From an uncultured Gammaproteobacteria bacterium (lineage in GTDB: Bacteria > Pseudomonadota > Gammaproteobacteria > GCA-002705445 > GCA-002716945), in the NCBI GenBank assembly GCA_902605525.1, contig CACLCV010000006.1, positions 1 to 39,729 on the forward strand: a stretch of 39,729 nucleotides of DNA. Reading direction: 5' to 3'. The notes below the pieces were generated by a model. The model worked only from the letters and a program-made list of their open reading frames with translations, was not told where the DNA came from and made no database searches. A program made the position numbers and the translations under genes. Below, piece by piece: positions 29,947 to 39,418 of this stretch (the stretch's first letter is position 1; each line of letters begins with the position of its first letter).

Positions 29947-30740
29947 CAAAAATAATTGGAATTCTTAATCTTACTCTTGATAGCTTTTCTGATGGCGGAA
30001 TGTATTATGATCTTGAATCTGCTAAAAAACATATTTCAGAAATGATAACACATGGTGCTGATATAATTGACATCGGGGCAGAGTCTACAAGATCAGGCTT
30101 CTCGGATGTAAGTGCAGATGCTCAGATTAATACACTTGCACCTATTATTGAATTTATTAGTAAAAATCATGATATTAAAATAAGCATTGATACTAGATCT
30201 AGTGAAGTTATTAATGCTTTCTCTAGTCAAAATATTTTTTTTGTAAACGATGTATCATCAGGATTTCATGACATGAATATGCTCAAAACTGTATCGCATC
30301 TTAAATGTAATTATATTATGACCCATATGCCTGCCGAGCACCAAAAAGGTTTGAATAAAAAATATGATAATGTGCTTGATGAATTAAATATTTTTTTTAA
30401 TGAACGAATTAAGTCATGTATTGATCAGGGTATAGACAAAGAAAAGATAATTATTGATCCTGGTATAGGCTTTGGAAAGTCAGGTGATGATAATACTAAA
30501 ATTTTAGAAAATATAAATGCACTGAAATCTATCCATACCAATATTTGTATAGGTAGTAGTAATAAGAGATTTTCAAGTAAATTATTTGATGGTATTGAAA
30601 CTAAAGACGATTTAAAGGTAGCTAATCTTGCAACATTTGCAGTAAGTTCACTTCGAGGAGCTACATATCTTCGAGTCCATGATGTCGATATCGCTAAAGA
30701 TACAATCATGATAATTGATAAAGTAAAAAATGTTAGCTAA
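29943..30740 (+). CDS. folP: Dihydropteroate synthase
   Basis: IIGILNLTLDSFSDGGMYYD, GADIIDIGAESTRSG, IIIDPGIGFGKSGDDN, LRVHDV. Confidence 0.95.
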   Translation: MTKIIGILNLTLDSFSDGGMYYDLESAKKHISEMITHGADIIDIGAESTRSGFSDVSADAQINTLAPIIEFISKNHDIKISIDTRSSEVINAFSSQNIFFVNDVSSGFHDMNMLKTVSHLKCNYIMTHMPAEHQKGLNKKYDNVLDELNIFFNERIKSCIDQGIDKEKIIIDPGIGFGKSGDDNTKILENINALKSIHTNICIGSSNKRFSSKLFDGIETKDDLKVANLATFAVSSLRGATYLRVHDVDIAKDTIMIIDKVKNVS

Positions 30741-32433
30741 TGCATTTTAAAAGCGTCTGCTCAAAGTCTTTTACAAAACTTCTGACACTAAATATTTTGG
30801 GATTATTGATTTTTTGTTTGATTAAATTTTTTGCAGAGGCACATTCATCTTGATGGATTAAGGATACTATCTTGCTTTCATACTCCTCATAACTTTCTGT
30901 AATAAAATCATCTAATTCAAGACTTTTTAAGATACTAGAACTTACTCTCGAAGCAAAGTGCGAACCTTTAAGCGTAACTAAAGGAACGCCAGCTTGGATC
31001 ATCTCTATGGTTGTTGTGTGTCCATTATAAATCCTTGTATCAAGCGCAATGTCAATATGTTGAATCCTTTTGAGATGTCTTTCGTAGTTTATCCTATCGG
31101 CATATATTATTCTTTTTGAATCAATCCTTTTGTCAATGAACTTTTTAATATTGTCCCTCATCTCATAACCATAGTCCAATAGCCAAAGATATGTACTTTC
31201 ATGATTTTTCATTATAGTAAGCCATATATCAAAAAATATAGGATCAAGTTTAAAAGATTGATTCAAGCACCCTAAAATAATCCCTTTATTGGGTAAACTA
31301 AAATCTGATCGTTCGTTTTTAATATCCGTATTTATATCACCATTATTTACTTGGTAACTTTTAGGAAGATACAGAAATTGTTCACTATAATATTTCTGAT
31401 TATCTAGAGGTGTAACAACATTATCTGTAAGAATATAATCATATATTTGACTACCCGTAGTTCCTGGAAAAGCAAGATATGCAATAGTAATTTTTGCAAT
31501 ATCTTGATGAATTATATTGGAACGGTTATGCGAAATGATTGTTGTGAGATCTATCAATATATCTAAGTCATAACTTTGGATTTTATTAGTTGATTCAGTA
31601 GTGCTAAGTGCAGTAATGTCTACAAATTCATCAAAATCTTGTTCTATATGTAGCTTTTTATCTACTTCATGATCGTATGAAAACATATAGATAGAAAAAA
31701 TATCTTTGTCGAGATTTTTGAAAAAATTTTTCACTAAATAGAATGTTGGATGGTTTCTTATTTCTCCACACAAAAAACCTAACCTGATTTTATCATTGGT
31801 CTTTGTAATTTCTTTTTTTATGAGAGATCTCATATTATTTTCCCCCCATGTACAGGCATTTCCATAATTACTAATTTCATTTGAAACACTGGAGATATGA
31901 AGGAATGGATGAACAGTAACTTGATTAGATTTGAGCAGTTGTTGTGTTTGAACATAATTATCCCAGTTGCAAGTAATCTGTTCGATTCTAACTTTTAATT
32001 CAAAGGCTCTATTTTTATAATCGCTGTCACTAGCAAGTTCTAAACAAATATCTAATGATTTTAAATATTCTTTATTCTCAAATAAACCAACTGCTAAATT
32101 GTATTTAGCATCATTATATTCTTTGTTATTTTTTAATGCTTCACGAGCGTATTCAATACATTTTTGATTGTCACCTAATTCCAGCATTATAAGAGACAAA
32201 TTATTGTATGCTATCGATGAGAGAGGTGTCTCTAAGAGGGAGGTGTAAACATCTATAGCTTCATCTTTACGCTCAAGCATCTTATAAATGTTACCTAGAT
32301 TTAGTTTTAATTTTTCCTCATGAGGAAAATGTTTTATAGCTTGCAATAATAAATCAATGCAGGAGAGATAATCATTGGTATTAATAAAACTTTTTAATTT
32401 AGATATATATTCGCTTAGATTTTTATTTTGCAA
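30733..32433 (-). CDS. TPR-repeat protein with O-GlcNAc transferase-like (GT41/SPINDLY) domain
   Basis: N-terminal TPR-like repeats (EEKLKLNLGNIYKMLERKDEAIDVY, SIAYNNLSLIMLELGDNQKCIEYA); IRLGFLCGEIRNHP, LDILIDLTTIISHNR, YLAFPGTTGSQIYDYILTD, FYLPKSYQ-like, IALDTRIYNGHTTTIEMIQAGVPLVTLKGSHFASRVSSSIL. Confidence 0.88.
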   Translation of the reverse strand: MQNKNLSEYISKLKSFINTNDYLSCIDLLLQAIKHFPHEEKLKLNLGNIYKMLERKDEAIDVYTSLLETPLSSIAYNNLSLIMLELGDNQKCIEYAREALKNNKEYNDAKYNLAVGLFENKEYLKSLDICLELASDSDYKNRAFELKVRIEQITCNWDNYVQTQQLLKSNQVTVHPFLHISSVSNEISNYGNACTWGENNMRSLIKKEITKTNDKIRLGFLCGEIRNHPTFYLVKNFFKNLDKDIFSIYMFSYDHEVDKKLHIEQDFDEFVDITALSTTESTNKIQSYDLDILIDLTTIISHNRSNIIHQDIAKITIAYLAFPGTTGSQIYDYILTDNVVTPLDNQKYYSEQFLYLPKSYQVNNGDINTDIKNERSDFSLPNKGIILGCLNQSFKLDPIFFDIWLTIMKNHESTYLWLLDYGYEMRDNIKKFIDKRIDSKRIIYADRINYERHLKRIQHIDIALDTRIYNGHTTTIEMIQAGVPLVTLKGSHFASRVSSSILKSLELDDFITESYEEYESKIVSLIHQDECASAKNLIKQKINNPKIFSVRSFVKDFEQTLLKCIS

Positions 32434-32434
32434 G

Positions 32435-35191
32435 CTAATGTCTAGTATTACTTTTTATGTTTACAGCACAGAATTTAAACTCTGGTATCTTGGCGAAAGG
32501 ATCTAATGCAGAATTTGTGAGTAAGTTAGCAGCAGATTCAACATAGCAAAACGGTATAAATATTTGTCCAGGTTGCAGCATGTCATCTCTTCTCGCATAG
32601 ACATCAATTTTACCTCGTCTGGACTCGACAGTTATGAGATCACCATCAACAATATCAAATTTTTCCATATCCTCCTGACACAAATTAGCATTTGGGTCAG
32701 GTTCGATTTCATGCAACATAGTTGCTCTTCGAGTCATCGATCCCGTATGCCAATGTTCCAATTGTCTTCCAGTTATTAAAACAAACGGATATGATTCATC
32801 TGGAAGTTCTGCTGCATTAATAAGAGGTGATTTTACAAATTTAGCTTTGCCAGTTTCCGTAGGGAAATCATCTATAAATATTACAGGTTGTCCGGGGTCT
32901 TTTGAATCATCACAAGGGTAAGTAATGGAATGATTCTTCTCAAGCCTATCCCATGTAATCCCTTGTATGCTTGGCATACATTCAGTCATTTCCTTAAAAA
33001 TTTCTTTAGGATGTTTGTAGTTCCAAGTGAGACCCATACCTCTCGCAATTTGTTGGATAATCCACAAGTCTTGTCTTGCATCACCTGGTGGATTAACTGC
33101 TTGGTTACCTAGTTGAACTCTTCGATCAGTATTTGTGAAAGTACCTGTTTTTTCTGGAAAAGCAGATGCTGGAAGAATAATATCAGCATACATTGCAGTT
33201 TCTGTTAAGAAAATATCTTGTACTACAAGGTGCTCTAGCTTTGAAAGTGCATTTCTTGCATGATTTAAATCAGGATCAGACATTGCAGGATTTTCTCCCA
33301 TAACATATAGGCCTTTAATTCTTCCTTTGGTGATTTCATACATAATCTCAACAACTGTTAGTCCAGGATTTGGATCAAGTTCAGTATCCCAAAATTTTTC
33401 AAAAAAATTATTTATTTCAGGATTATCAACTCTTTGATAGTCAGGGTAGACCATAGGTATTAATCCAGAGTCTGACGCCCCTTGGACATTATTTTGTCCT
33501 CTTAAAGGATGTAATCCAGTTCCAGGTCTTCCAACTTGTCCTGTCATGAGCGCAAGTGAAATTAATGCCCTTGCATTGTCAGTACCATGAATATGTTGAG
33601 ATATACCCATCCCCCAAAAGATGATGGACGCTGGCGATGATGCATAAATTCTCGCTACTTCATGAATTGTCTGTGCATCGATACCACAAATTGACGCCAT
33701 ATTTTCAGGAGTGAAATCGTTTAAGTGATTTTTTAGATCTTCAAAGTCTGTTGTTCTCTCTTCTATAAATTTTTTATCGATTAAGTTTTGATCTATTATT
33801 GATTTCATTATGGCATTTAGAAGTGCTACGTCTGTATCAGGTTTAAATTGCAAATAATGAGTTGCATGTCTGGCTAAATCATTTCTCCTGGGATCTAAAA
33901 CTATTAAATTTTTTCCTGCTTTGGCTGCATTTTTTATGAACGTTGCTGCAACAGGATGATTTACTGTAGGGTTTGCTCCAATAACGATGATTGTATCTGC
34001 TTCTGCAACATCTGCAACTTGGTTTGAAACAGCACCTGAACCAATCATTTCTAGAAGAGCTACAACAGAAGATGCATGACATAGTCTTGTGCAATGATCT
34101 ACATTATTATTTTTAAAGCCTGTCCTTATCAGTTTTTGAAACAAATAAGCTTCTTCATTTGAACCTTTTGCACACCCGAAACCTGCAGTTGATTTTACAT
34201 CTAAATCGGTTAGTGATTTGAATTTTTCAGAAGTTCTCTCTATAGCATCTTCCCAAGAGATTGGCTCAAAATAATCTTCTATTCTGTCTAAGTTGAAATC
34301 CTCAGGTTGAATATTCTTAGTAACACCCTTTTTTCTTGCAAGAGGAACAGTTAGTCTTTGTTCACTATTTACATAATTAAATCCATATCTGCCTTTTACG
34401 CACAGTCTGCTCATATTAGCAGGCCCATCTCTTCCCTCTGCGAAAAGTATTTTGTCATCTTTGATATTGTAAGTAAGCAAACAGCCGACGCCGCAATATG
34501 GACATACACTATCTACTTTTTTATCAGGGATAACTTTACCGATTTCTTTTGATGGCATTAATGCACCTGTTGGGCAAGCTTGAACACACTCTCCACAACC
34601 AACGCATGTACTAGTTCCCATAGGATCATCTAAATCAAATATAATTTCTGATGCGAGACCTCTTTGAGCGTATCCGATGACATCATTTACCTGTTCTTCC
34701 CTACAAGCCCTTACGCATCTCGTACATTGTATGCATGCATCTAAATTTACAGCAATTGCAGGATGAGATAAGTCATGTTTATTTTGTACTTTAGAGGGAA
34801 AACGTGTCTCTTGGACTTCAAGTTTATCTGACCAATGCTTAAGCTCGGAGTTTGGATCATACAGTTCTTTTGATACATCTGATTGAAGTAATTCTATTAC
34901 AACTTTTTGTGAGTGAATGACTCGGTCATTATGTGTGTTAATAACCATACCATCATGTACTTTTCTAACACATGAAGGTTGAAGAGCTCTTTCTCCCTCT
35001 ATCTCAACTACACAAACTCTACAGTTTCCATCGGGCCTCATGCCTTCTTTGTAACAAAGGTGCGGAATTTCAACACCAATTCTTTTTGAGACTTCAAGAA
35101 TTGTCTCATCTGTATTTGCAGAGTATTCCTCTCCATTCAATGTGATGGAACAATTGATATCATGATTAATATCTTCAGGTTTTGCCGACAT
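32435..35191 (-). CDS. NAD-dependent formate dehydrogenase alpha (molybdo/tungsto) subunit, FdsA/Fdh1A-like
   Basis: N-terminal 2Fe-2S (GNCRVCVVEIEGERALQPSC), 4Fe-4S motifs (CIQCTRCVRACREEQ, CVGCGECVQACPTGAL, CPYCGVGCLLTY), VDHCTRLCHASS (Cys, not Sec), GMGISQHIHGTDNARAL. Confidence 0.95.
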   Translation of the reverse strand: MSAKPEDINHDINCSITLNGEEYSANTDETILEVSKRIGVEIPHLCYKEGMRPDGNCRVCVVEIEGERALQPSCVRKVHDGMVINTHNDRVIHSQKVVIELLQSDVSKELYDPNSELKHWSDKLEVQETRFPSKVQNKHDLSHPAIAVNLDACIQCTRCVRACREEQVNDVIGYAQRGLASEIIFDLDDPMGTSTCVGCGECVQACPTGALMPSKEIGKVIPDKKVDSVCPYCGVGCLLTYNIKDDKILFAEGRDGPANMSRLCVKGRYGFNYVNSEQRLTVPLARKKGVTKNIQPEDFNLDRIEDYFEPISWEDAIERTSEKFKSLTDLDVKSTAGFGCAKGSNEEAYLFQKLIRTGFKNNNVDHCTRLCHASSVVALLEMIGSGAVSNQVADVAEADTIIVIGANPTVNHPVAATFIKNAAKAGKNLIVLDPRRNDLARHATHYLQFKPDTDVALLNAIMKSIIDQNLIDKKFIEERTTDFEDLKNHLNDFTPENMASICGIDAQTIHEVARIYASSPASIIFWGMGISQHIHGTDNARALISLALMTGQVGRPGTGLHPLRGQNNVQGASDSGLIPMVYPDYQRVDNPEINNFFEKFWDTELDPNPGLTVVEIMYEITKGRIKGLYVMGENPAMSDPDLNHARNALSKLEHLVVQDIFLTETAMYADIILPASAFPEKTGTFTNTDRRVQLGNQAVNPPGDARQDLWIIQQIARGMGLTWNYKHPKEIFKEMTECMPSIQGITWDRLEKNHSITYPCDDSKDPGQPVIFIDDFPTETGKAKFVKSPLINAAELPDESYPFVLITGRQLEHWHTGSMTRRATMLHEIEPDPNANLCQEDMEKFDIVDGDLITVESRRGKIDVYARRDDMLQPGQIFIPFCYVESAANLLTNSALDPFAKIPEFKFCAVNIKSNTRH

Positions 35192-36854
35192 CTTTTACCT
35201 CATTCGAGAAATATTTTAACACAGATTTTATAGGATTAGATGCTGCTTGACCTAGACCACATATAGAAGCATCTGACATTGTTTGGCTTAAGTCTTCTAG
35301 AAGACTTATATTCCATTTCTTATCTTGCATAAGTTCAGAGGCTTTAGATGTCCCAGCTCTGCATGGAGTACATTTACCACACGATTCATGCTTGAAAAAA
35401 TCAATAGTTGTTTTTGCAGCGTCTCTTGCTTTATCTTTATCAGAAAGTACAACGACTGCGCCTGACCCTATAAAACATCCATATTCTTCAAGCGTGCCAA
35501 AATCTAAAGGAATATTATTCATGCTTGCTGGTAGAATACCACCCGATGCTCCACCTGGAAAATAACCATAGAACTCATGCCCTTCTAACATTCCACCGGC
35601 ATAATCATCTATTAATTTTTGAACTGTAATTCCAGCAGGAGCTAAATGTACACCAGGTTTTTTTATTCTTCCGCTAACAGAAAAAGATCTTAACCCTTTT
35701 CTGCCATTGGCGCCTTGATTTGCGAACCAATCTGATCCCTTATCTAATATATCTCTTATCCAAAAAAGAGTTTCCATATTATGTTCCAATGTTGGTCTTC
35801 CAAATAAACCAACTTGAGCAACAAAAGGCGGACGGAGTCGAGGCATACCTCTTTTGCCTTCTATAGACTCAATCATTGCTGATTCTTCTCCACATATATA
35901 TGCACCAGCTCCACGTCTCATCTCAATTTCAGGAATATCTGCGAAATGGTTTTTGATCTTATCTATTTCCGCTTCCATAATGTTTTTAACAGCAGGGTAT
36001 TCATCTCTCAAGTAAATATATATTTTATCTATACCCACTACTTTAGATGCTATTAACATGCCTTCAAAAAATCTATGTGGATCTGATTCAAGATAGAACC
36101 TATCTTTGAAAGTACCAGGTTCGCCTTCATCAATATTAATAGCAAGAAGCCTTGGAGCTTCTTGTTCTCTTAGTATTCTCCATTTTCTACCAGCCGGGAA
36201 ACCTGCGCCACCTAGGCCTTTAAGTTCTGATGCTTCAAGAATTTCCACAGCACTTTCATGAGAAATTTTCTTATTAACAATCGATTCATAAATTTCGTAC
36301 CCACCATCAGAGATATATTTATCTAGATTTATATAATTAGGAATCTCGGGATGAAATGCTTTGGCATCAATATTTTTTTTGATTTCTTTAAAAGTTGCAT
36401 TATCAATCGGATTAAACTTGACGACTGCTGCTGGCGCAGACTGACATCTACCTATACATGGTACTTTTTGGACTCTAACAGTGCCTTTGTAATAATCATC
36501 AACAGTTTTTGCAAGCTCATTAGCACCATTCATTTCGCAAGTAACTGAGTCGCAAATTCTAACAGTAAGTGATGGCGGCTTGTCTGAATCAGTGTCTACA
36601 ACATCAAAGTGATGATAAAAAGTTGCAACTTCATAAACTTCGGTTTGAGAAATACCCATAAGACTAGCCAGAGCTGTCATGTAATTTTTAGTTATTGCAC
36701 CCTGAGAATCCTGTATTTTATGAAGGTATTCAATCAGATGATCTCTTCTGTATGAGGAGGTATCAAGGATAGTCTCAAGTTTACCTAAGACATCAAAATC
36801 AACTTTGCGACCTCTCGGCCTCAGAGTAATTTTATTCTTAAGTGTTTTTTTCAT
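35175..36854 (-). CDS. NAD-dependent formate dehydrogenase, fused NuoE-NuoF-like subunit (FdsG-FdsB / Fdh1B-like)
   Basis: N-terminal thioredoxin-like NuoE domain (ICDSVTCEMNGA, KVPCIGRCQSAPA) followed by NuoF domain (LKGLGGAGFPAGRKW, NIDEGEPGTFKDR, GAGAYICGEESAMIESIEGKRG, CGKCTPCRAGT). Confidence 0.95.
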   Translation of the reverse strand: MKKTLKNKITLRPRGRKVDFDVLGKLETILDTSSYRRDHLIEYLHKIQDSQGAITKNYMTALASLMGISQTEVYEVATFYHHFDVVDTDSDKPPSLTVRICDSVTCEMNGANELAKTVDDYYKGTVRVQKVPCIGRCQSAPAAVVKFNPIDNATFKEIKKNIDAKAFHPEIPNYINLDKYISDGGYEIYESIVNKKISHESAVEILEASELKGLGGAGFPAGRKWRILREQEAPRLLAINIDEGEPGTFKDRFYLESDPHRFFEGMLIASKVVGIDKIYIYLRDEYPAVKNIMEAEIDKIKNHFADIPEIEMRRGAGAYICGEESAMIESIEGKRGMPRLRPPFVAQVGLFGRPTLEHNMETLFWIRDILDKGSDWFANQGANGRKGLRSFSVSGRIKKPGVHLAPAGITVQKLIDDYAGGMLEGHEFYGYFPGGASGGILPASMNNIPLDFGTLEEYGCFIGSGAVVVLSDKDKARDAAKTTIDFFKHESCGKCTPCRAGTSKASELMQDKKWNISLLEDLSQTMSDASICGLGQAASNPIKSVLKYFSNEVKDVGKT

Positions 36855-36950
36855 GGTATTTATTTCCTTCCCTGGTAACTATACACAATTATATGTTCTT
36901 TATATAATGATTCAAGCTGACATAAATTAATATAATAAGGAGAGAGTATT

Positions 36951-37322
36951 ATGAGCCAAGAAAAAGTATATTCAGAAGATGAGATTAATACGTACTTAAC
37001 AGATAAATTACCCCATTGGTTTTATGAAAATGGATGGATAAGGAGGAAATATAAAACTAGTGGGTGGAAAGGCACACTTATGGTAGTTAATACTGTAGGA
37101 CATTTAGCAGAGGCCGCATGGCACCATCCTGACATTGCTGCATCTTATGGTTTTGCGATAGTAAAACTTCAAAACCATGCTGCAAAGGGCATTACCGACA
37201 AAGACTTCTTACTTGCTGAGAAAATCGAATCAGTTGTTCAATGGCAGCCGTCGAAAGAAGATAATACTCTTGAAGGTACACCAGAGGATCCAAGATTTAA
37301 GTATGTCAAATATGATGAGTAA
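36951..37322 (+). CDS. 4a-hydroxytetrahydrobiopterin dehydratase (PCD/DCoH family)
   Basis: EAAWHHPDIAASYGFAIVKLQNHAAKGITDKD fits the PCD signature E-x3-HHP-x5-Y-x9-H-x8-D; SD AAGGAGAG upstream. Confidence 0.88.
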   Translation: MSQEKVYSEDEINTYLTDKLPHWFYENGWIRRKYKTSGWKGTLMVVNTVGHLAEAAWHHPDIAASYGFAIVKLQNHAAKGITDKDFLLAEKIESVVQWQPSKEDNTLEGTPEDPRFKYVKYDE

Positions 37323-37325
37323 GTA

Positions 37326-37910
37326 TTAGAGAAATTTTTTTACAATTCTTGTTATTTCTGTACTTGGTATTCCATTAGGTATAATTTTTTTTACCTGAAG
37401 TTTTTTATCAAGTACATAAATATTAGAACTGTGTTCAACTATATAACTTTTATTTTTTGGATCTACAAATTCATATTTAGTTTTAAAAAATTTTGTTAAG
37501 GCGTCAATATTCTCTTTATTAGAAGTTAATGCAGCAATCCTATTATCAAAAAAATCTACATATTCACGGACTTTTTTATAATCATCACGATCATAATCGA
37601 CACTTACAAACATCGGTAATACTTGGCTAGACTCATCGCCCAAACCTTTCATCACCCGTGCCATGTCCAATACTGTAGTAGGGCAAACATCAGGGCAATG
37701 CGTATAACCAAAAAAAACTAAAAGAACTTTATCTTCATAATCATTAAATTTTGTAATTTTATTATTCTTATCGTAGAAACTTACTCTCTCAAACACATTT
37801 GACATATCAGGGAATGCTTTTGAGATATCTGAATATGAATTAGTAGGACTAACTATTACCAAGGTTAAAAGTATCAGTAAAGTGATTATCGATGTGTGAA
37901 ATATTCGCAT
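37326..37910 (-). CDS. SCO1/SenC/PrrC-type thioredoxin-fold copper protein
   Basis: VFFGYTHCPDVCPTTV, FVSVDYDRDD, VEHSSNIYVLD; N-terminal signal/TM. Confidence 0.92.
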   Translation of the reverse strand: MRIFHTSIITLLILLTLVIVSPTNSYSDISKAFPDMSNVFERVSFYDKNNKITKFNDYEDKVLLVFFGYTHCPDVCPTTVLDMARVMKGLGDESSQVLPMFVSVDYDRDDYKKVREYVDFFDNRIAALTSNKENIDALTKFFKTKYEFVDPKNKSYIVEHSSNIYVLDKKLQVKKIIPNGIPSTEITRIVKKFL

Positions 37911-38032
37911 GACCTAATATACAATAACAAAAAATAAAATGTAATTAATTACCATTTTTTATAGGGTAATTTCAAGACATAAATATTAGAATAACCTTAT
38001 ATTCTTATCTACTCATTGTATGCATTATTGTT

Positions 38033-38061
38033 TTGACACACAAGCGAACTGATATTAATAT
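38033..38061 (+). promoter_or_regulatory. Putative sigma70-type promoter for the monooxygenase gene
   Basis: TTGACA (38033-38038), 17-nt spacer, TAATAT (38056-38061). Confidence 0.55.
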
Positions 38062-38071
38062 TTACGCAATG

Positions 38072-38084
38072 GGAAAATTTTTCC
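38072..38084. repeat. Hyphenated palindrome GGAAAA-t-TTTTCC in the monooxygenase leader
   Basis: Perfect 6+1+6 inverted repeat read from sequence. Confidence 0.6.
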
Positions 38085-38102
38085 TAGGGAACTCAGCTGA
38101 AG

Positions 38103-38115
38103 TGGCATGATGCCA
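38103..38115. repeat. Hyphenated palindrome TGGCAT-g-ATGCCA in the monooxygenase leader
   Basis: Perfect 6+1+6 inverted repeat, centre 31 bp downstream of the previous one. Confidence 0.65.
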
Positions 38116-38158
38116 AGGGTAAGTTGAGAAAACAAATTCGGTTAATCTGGAGGTAAAG

Positions 38159-39391
38159 ATGATCGGACAAATACTTTTAAACACACGTTACCTACTTGCA
38201 CCAATACTAATTATAGTAGCGGGTGCTGGTGTCTTACTAGGCGGTATTATGGCTTGGTTAGGCGTTGTATTACTTTTTGTAGGTCTACTAGTAGACATCG
38301 CTACAAAATTTGAAACAACAGGCGTTGGGTATGATGAAAACGGTGAAAGTCTTGGATGGCCTACATTCCAAAACTTAACAATGTATTTCATGTTACCTAT
38401 ATTCGTACTATTCCAATTAGTAATGGCATGGAGACTTTATACATTCATGGCACTAGGTGGAGCAGAAGGCGCGGTAGTAATGGAATTAATTCCAGGCATT
38501 TTAGTAATGCACGAAGGAATTACAGCTGTTAACTTAATCGGTGCTACATTATCATCAGGTATCTTTATAGGTATCGGTATTATTTACGGACATGAACTAT
38601 CACATACCAAAGGTTTTGGTTTTGTAATTTCACGTTTGATGATGGCATTATCAGGTTCAGCACATTTCTGCTATGCACACGTTTACAACCATCACTTAGA
38701 ACTTGCTAGTGAAGATGATCCTGCAACTGCACCTCGCGGTCGTACAATTTATGGTCATTACCCACTATCATATCTAGGACAATCTAAATTCTTATACAAC
38801 ATGGAAAAAGAAAGACTTTCAAGAATGGGAGTTTCATTCATTTCATGGCAAAACCGTTGGATTCGTGGTTATCTAATGGCGGTACCTACAGTAGCACTAT
38901 TCTTTATGGCTGGTGGCTGGATAGGTATGGCTGTACTAGCTACAGTCTGGGGAATTTCAAACTTCGAATTAGAAGCATTGAACTACCTAGAGCACTACGG
39001 TTTAATACGTGTAAAAGATCAACCTATCGATTATCGCCATAACTGGGATAACTCAACATGTTTCACAGCATGGTTCTTCATCGAAATCGGTCGTCAAGCT
39101 GACCACCATGATCGTGGAGAAACACATTTCTGGGAACTTGAAAACGTAGGTTGCCCTAATACAGGTTGGGGATACTTTGTAGTATTCTTCATCGCACTTG
39201 TACCGCCAATATGGCACTGGTATATGCGTAAAAGATTAGCTGCATGGGATACTCATTTTGCTACAGACGAAGAAAAAGCGATTGCTGCAAGAATCAACAA
39301 AGAAGTTGGTTACGAAGGCACACCTTTCTCAGGCGATGTATTACAAGATGCTGGTAACGTTGACCTTGGCTTAAGATCAGCTAAGAAGTAA
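38159..39391 (+). CDS. XylM/AlkB-like membrane-bound diiron monooxygenase
   Basis: His motifs GHELSHTK, HVYNHHLELASEDDPATAPRGRTIY, NYLEHYGLIRVKDQP, QADHHDRGETHFWEL; multiple TM segments; by recall closer to XylM than to GPo1 AlkB. Strong SD GGAGGT. Confidence 0.9.
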   Translation: MIGQILLNTRYLLAPILIIVAGAGVLLGGIMAWLGVVLLFVGLLVDIATKFETTGVGYDENGESLGWPTFQNLTMYFMLPIFVLFQLVMAWRLYTFMALGGAEGAVVMELIPGILVMHEGITAVNLIGATLSSGIFIGIGIIYGHELSHTKGFGFVISRLMMALSGSAHFCYAHVYNHHLELASEDDPATAPRGRTIYGHYPLSYLGQSKFLYNMEKERLSRMGVSFISWQNRWIRGYLMAVPTVALFFMAGGWIGMAVLATVWGISNFELEALNYLEHYGLIRVKDQPIDYRHNWDNSTCFTAWFFIEIGRQADHHDRGETHFWELENVGCPNTGWGYFVVFFIALVPPIWHWYMRKRLAAWDTHFATDEEKAIAARINKEVGYEGTPFSGDVLQDAGNVDLGLRSAKK

Positions 39392-39418
39392 CTTTACTCC
39401 TAAGCAGTAAGTAAATTT

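Noticed and set aside
33879-34094. Cys/Ser-rich ORF antisense-frame peptide within the FDH alpha gene (HKTMSCIFCCSSSRNDW...)
   Set aside because: Same-strand alternative frame of fdsA; the Cys richness is a frame artefact, not a metallothionein.
32435-35191. Possibility of a selenocysteine formate dehydrogenase
   Set aside because: Active-site motif reads VDHCTRLCH with Cys codons and no in-frame TGA.
38188-38391. Minus-strand ORF within the monooxygenase gene (and 38845..39042 plus)
   Set aside because: Shadow frames of a strongly codon-biased CDS.
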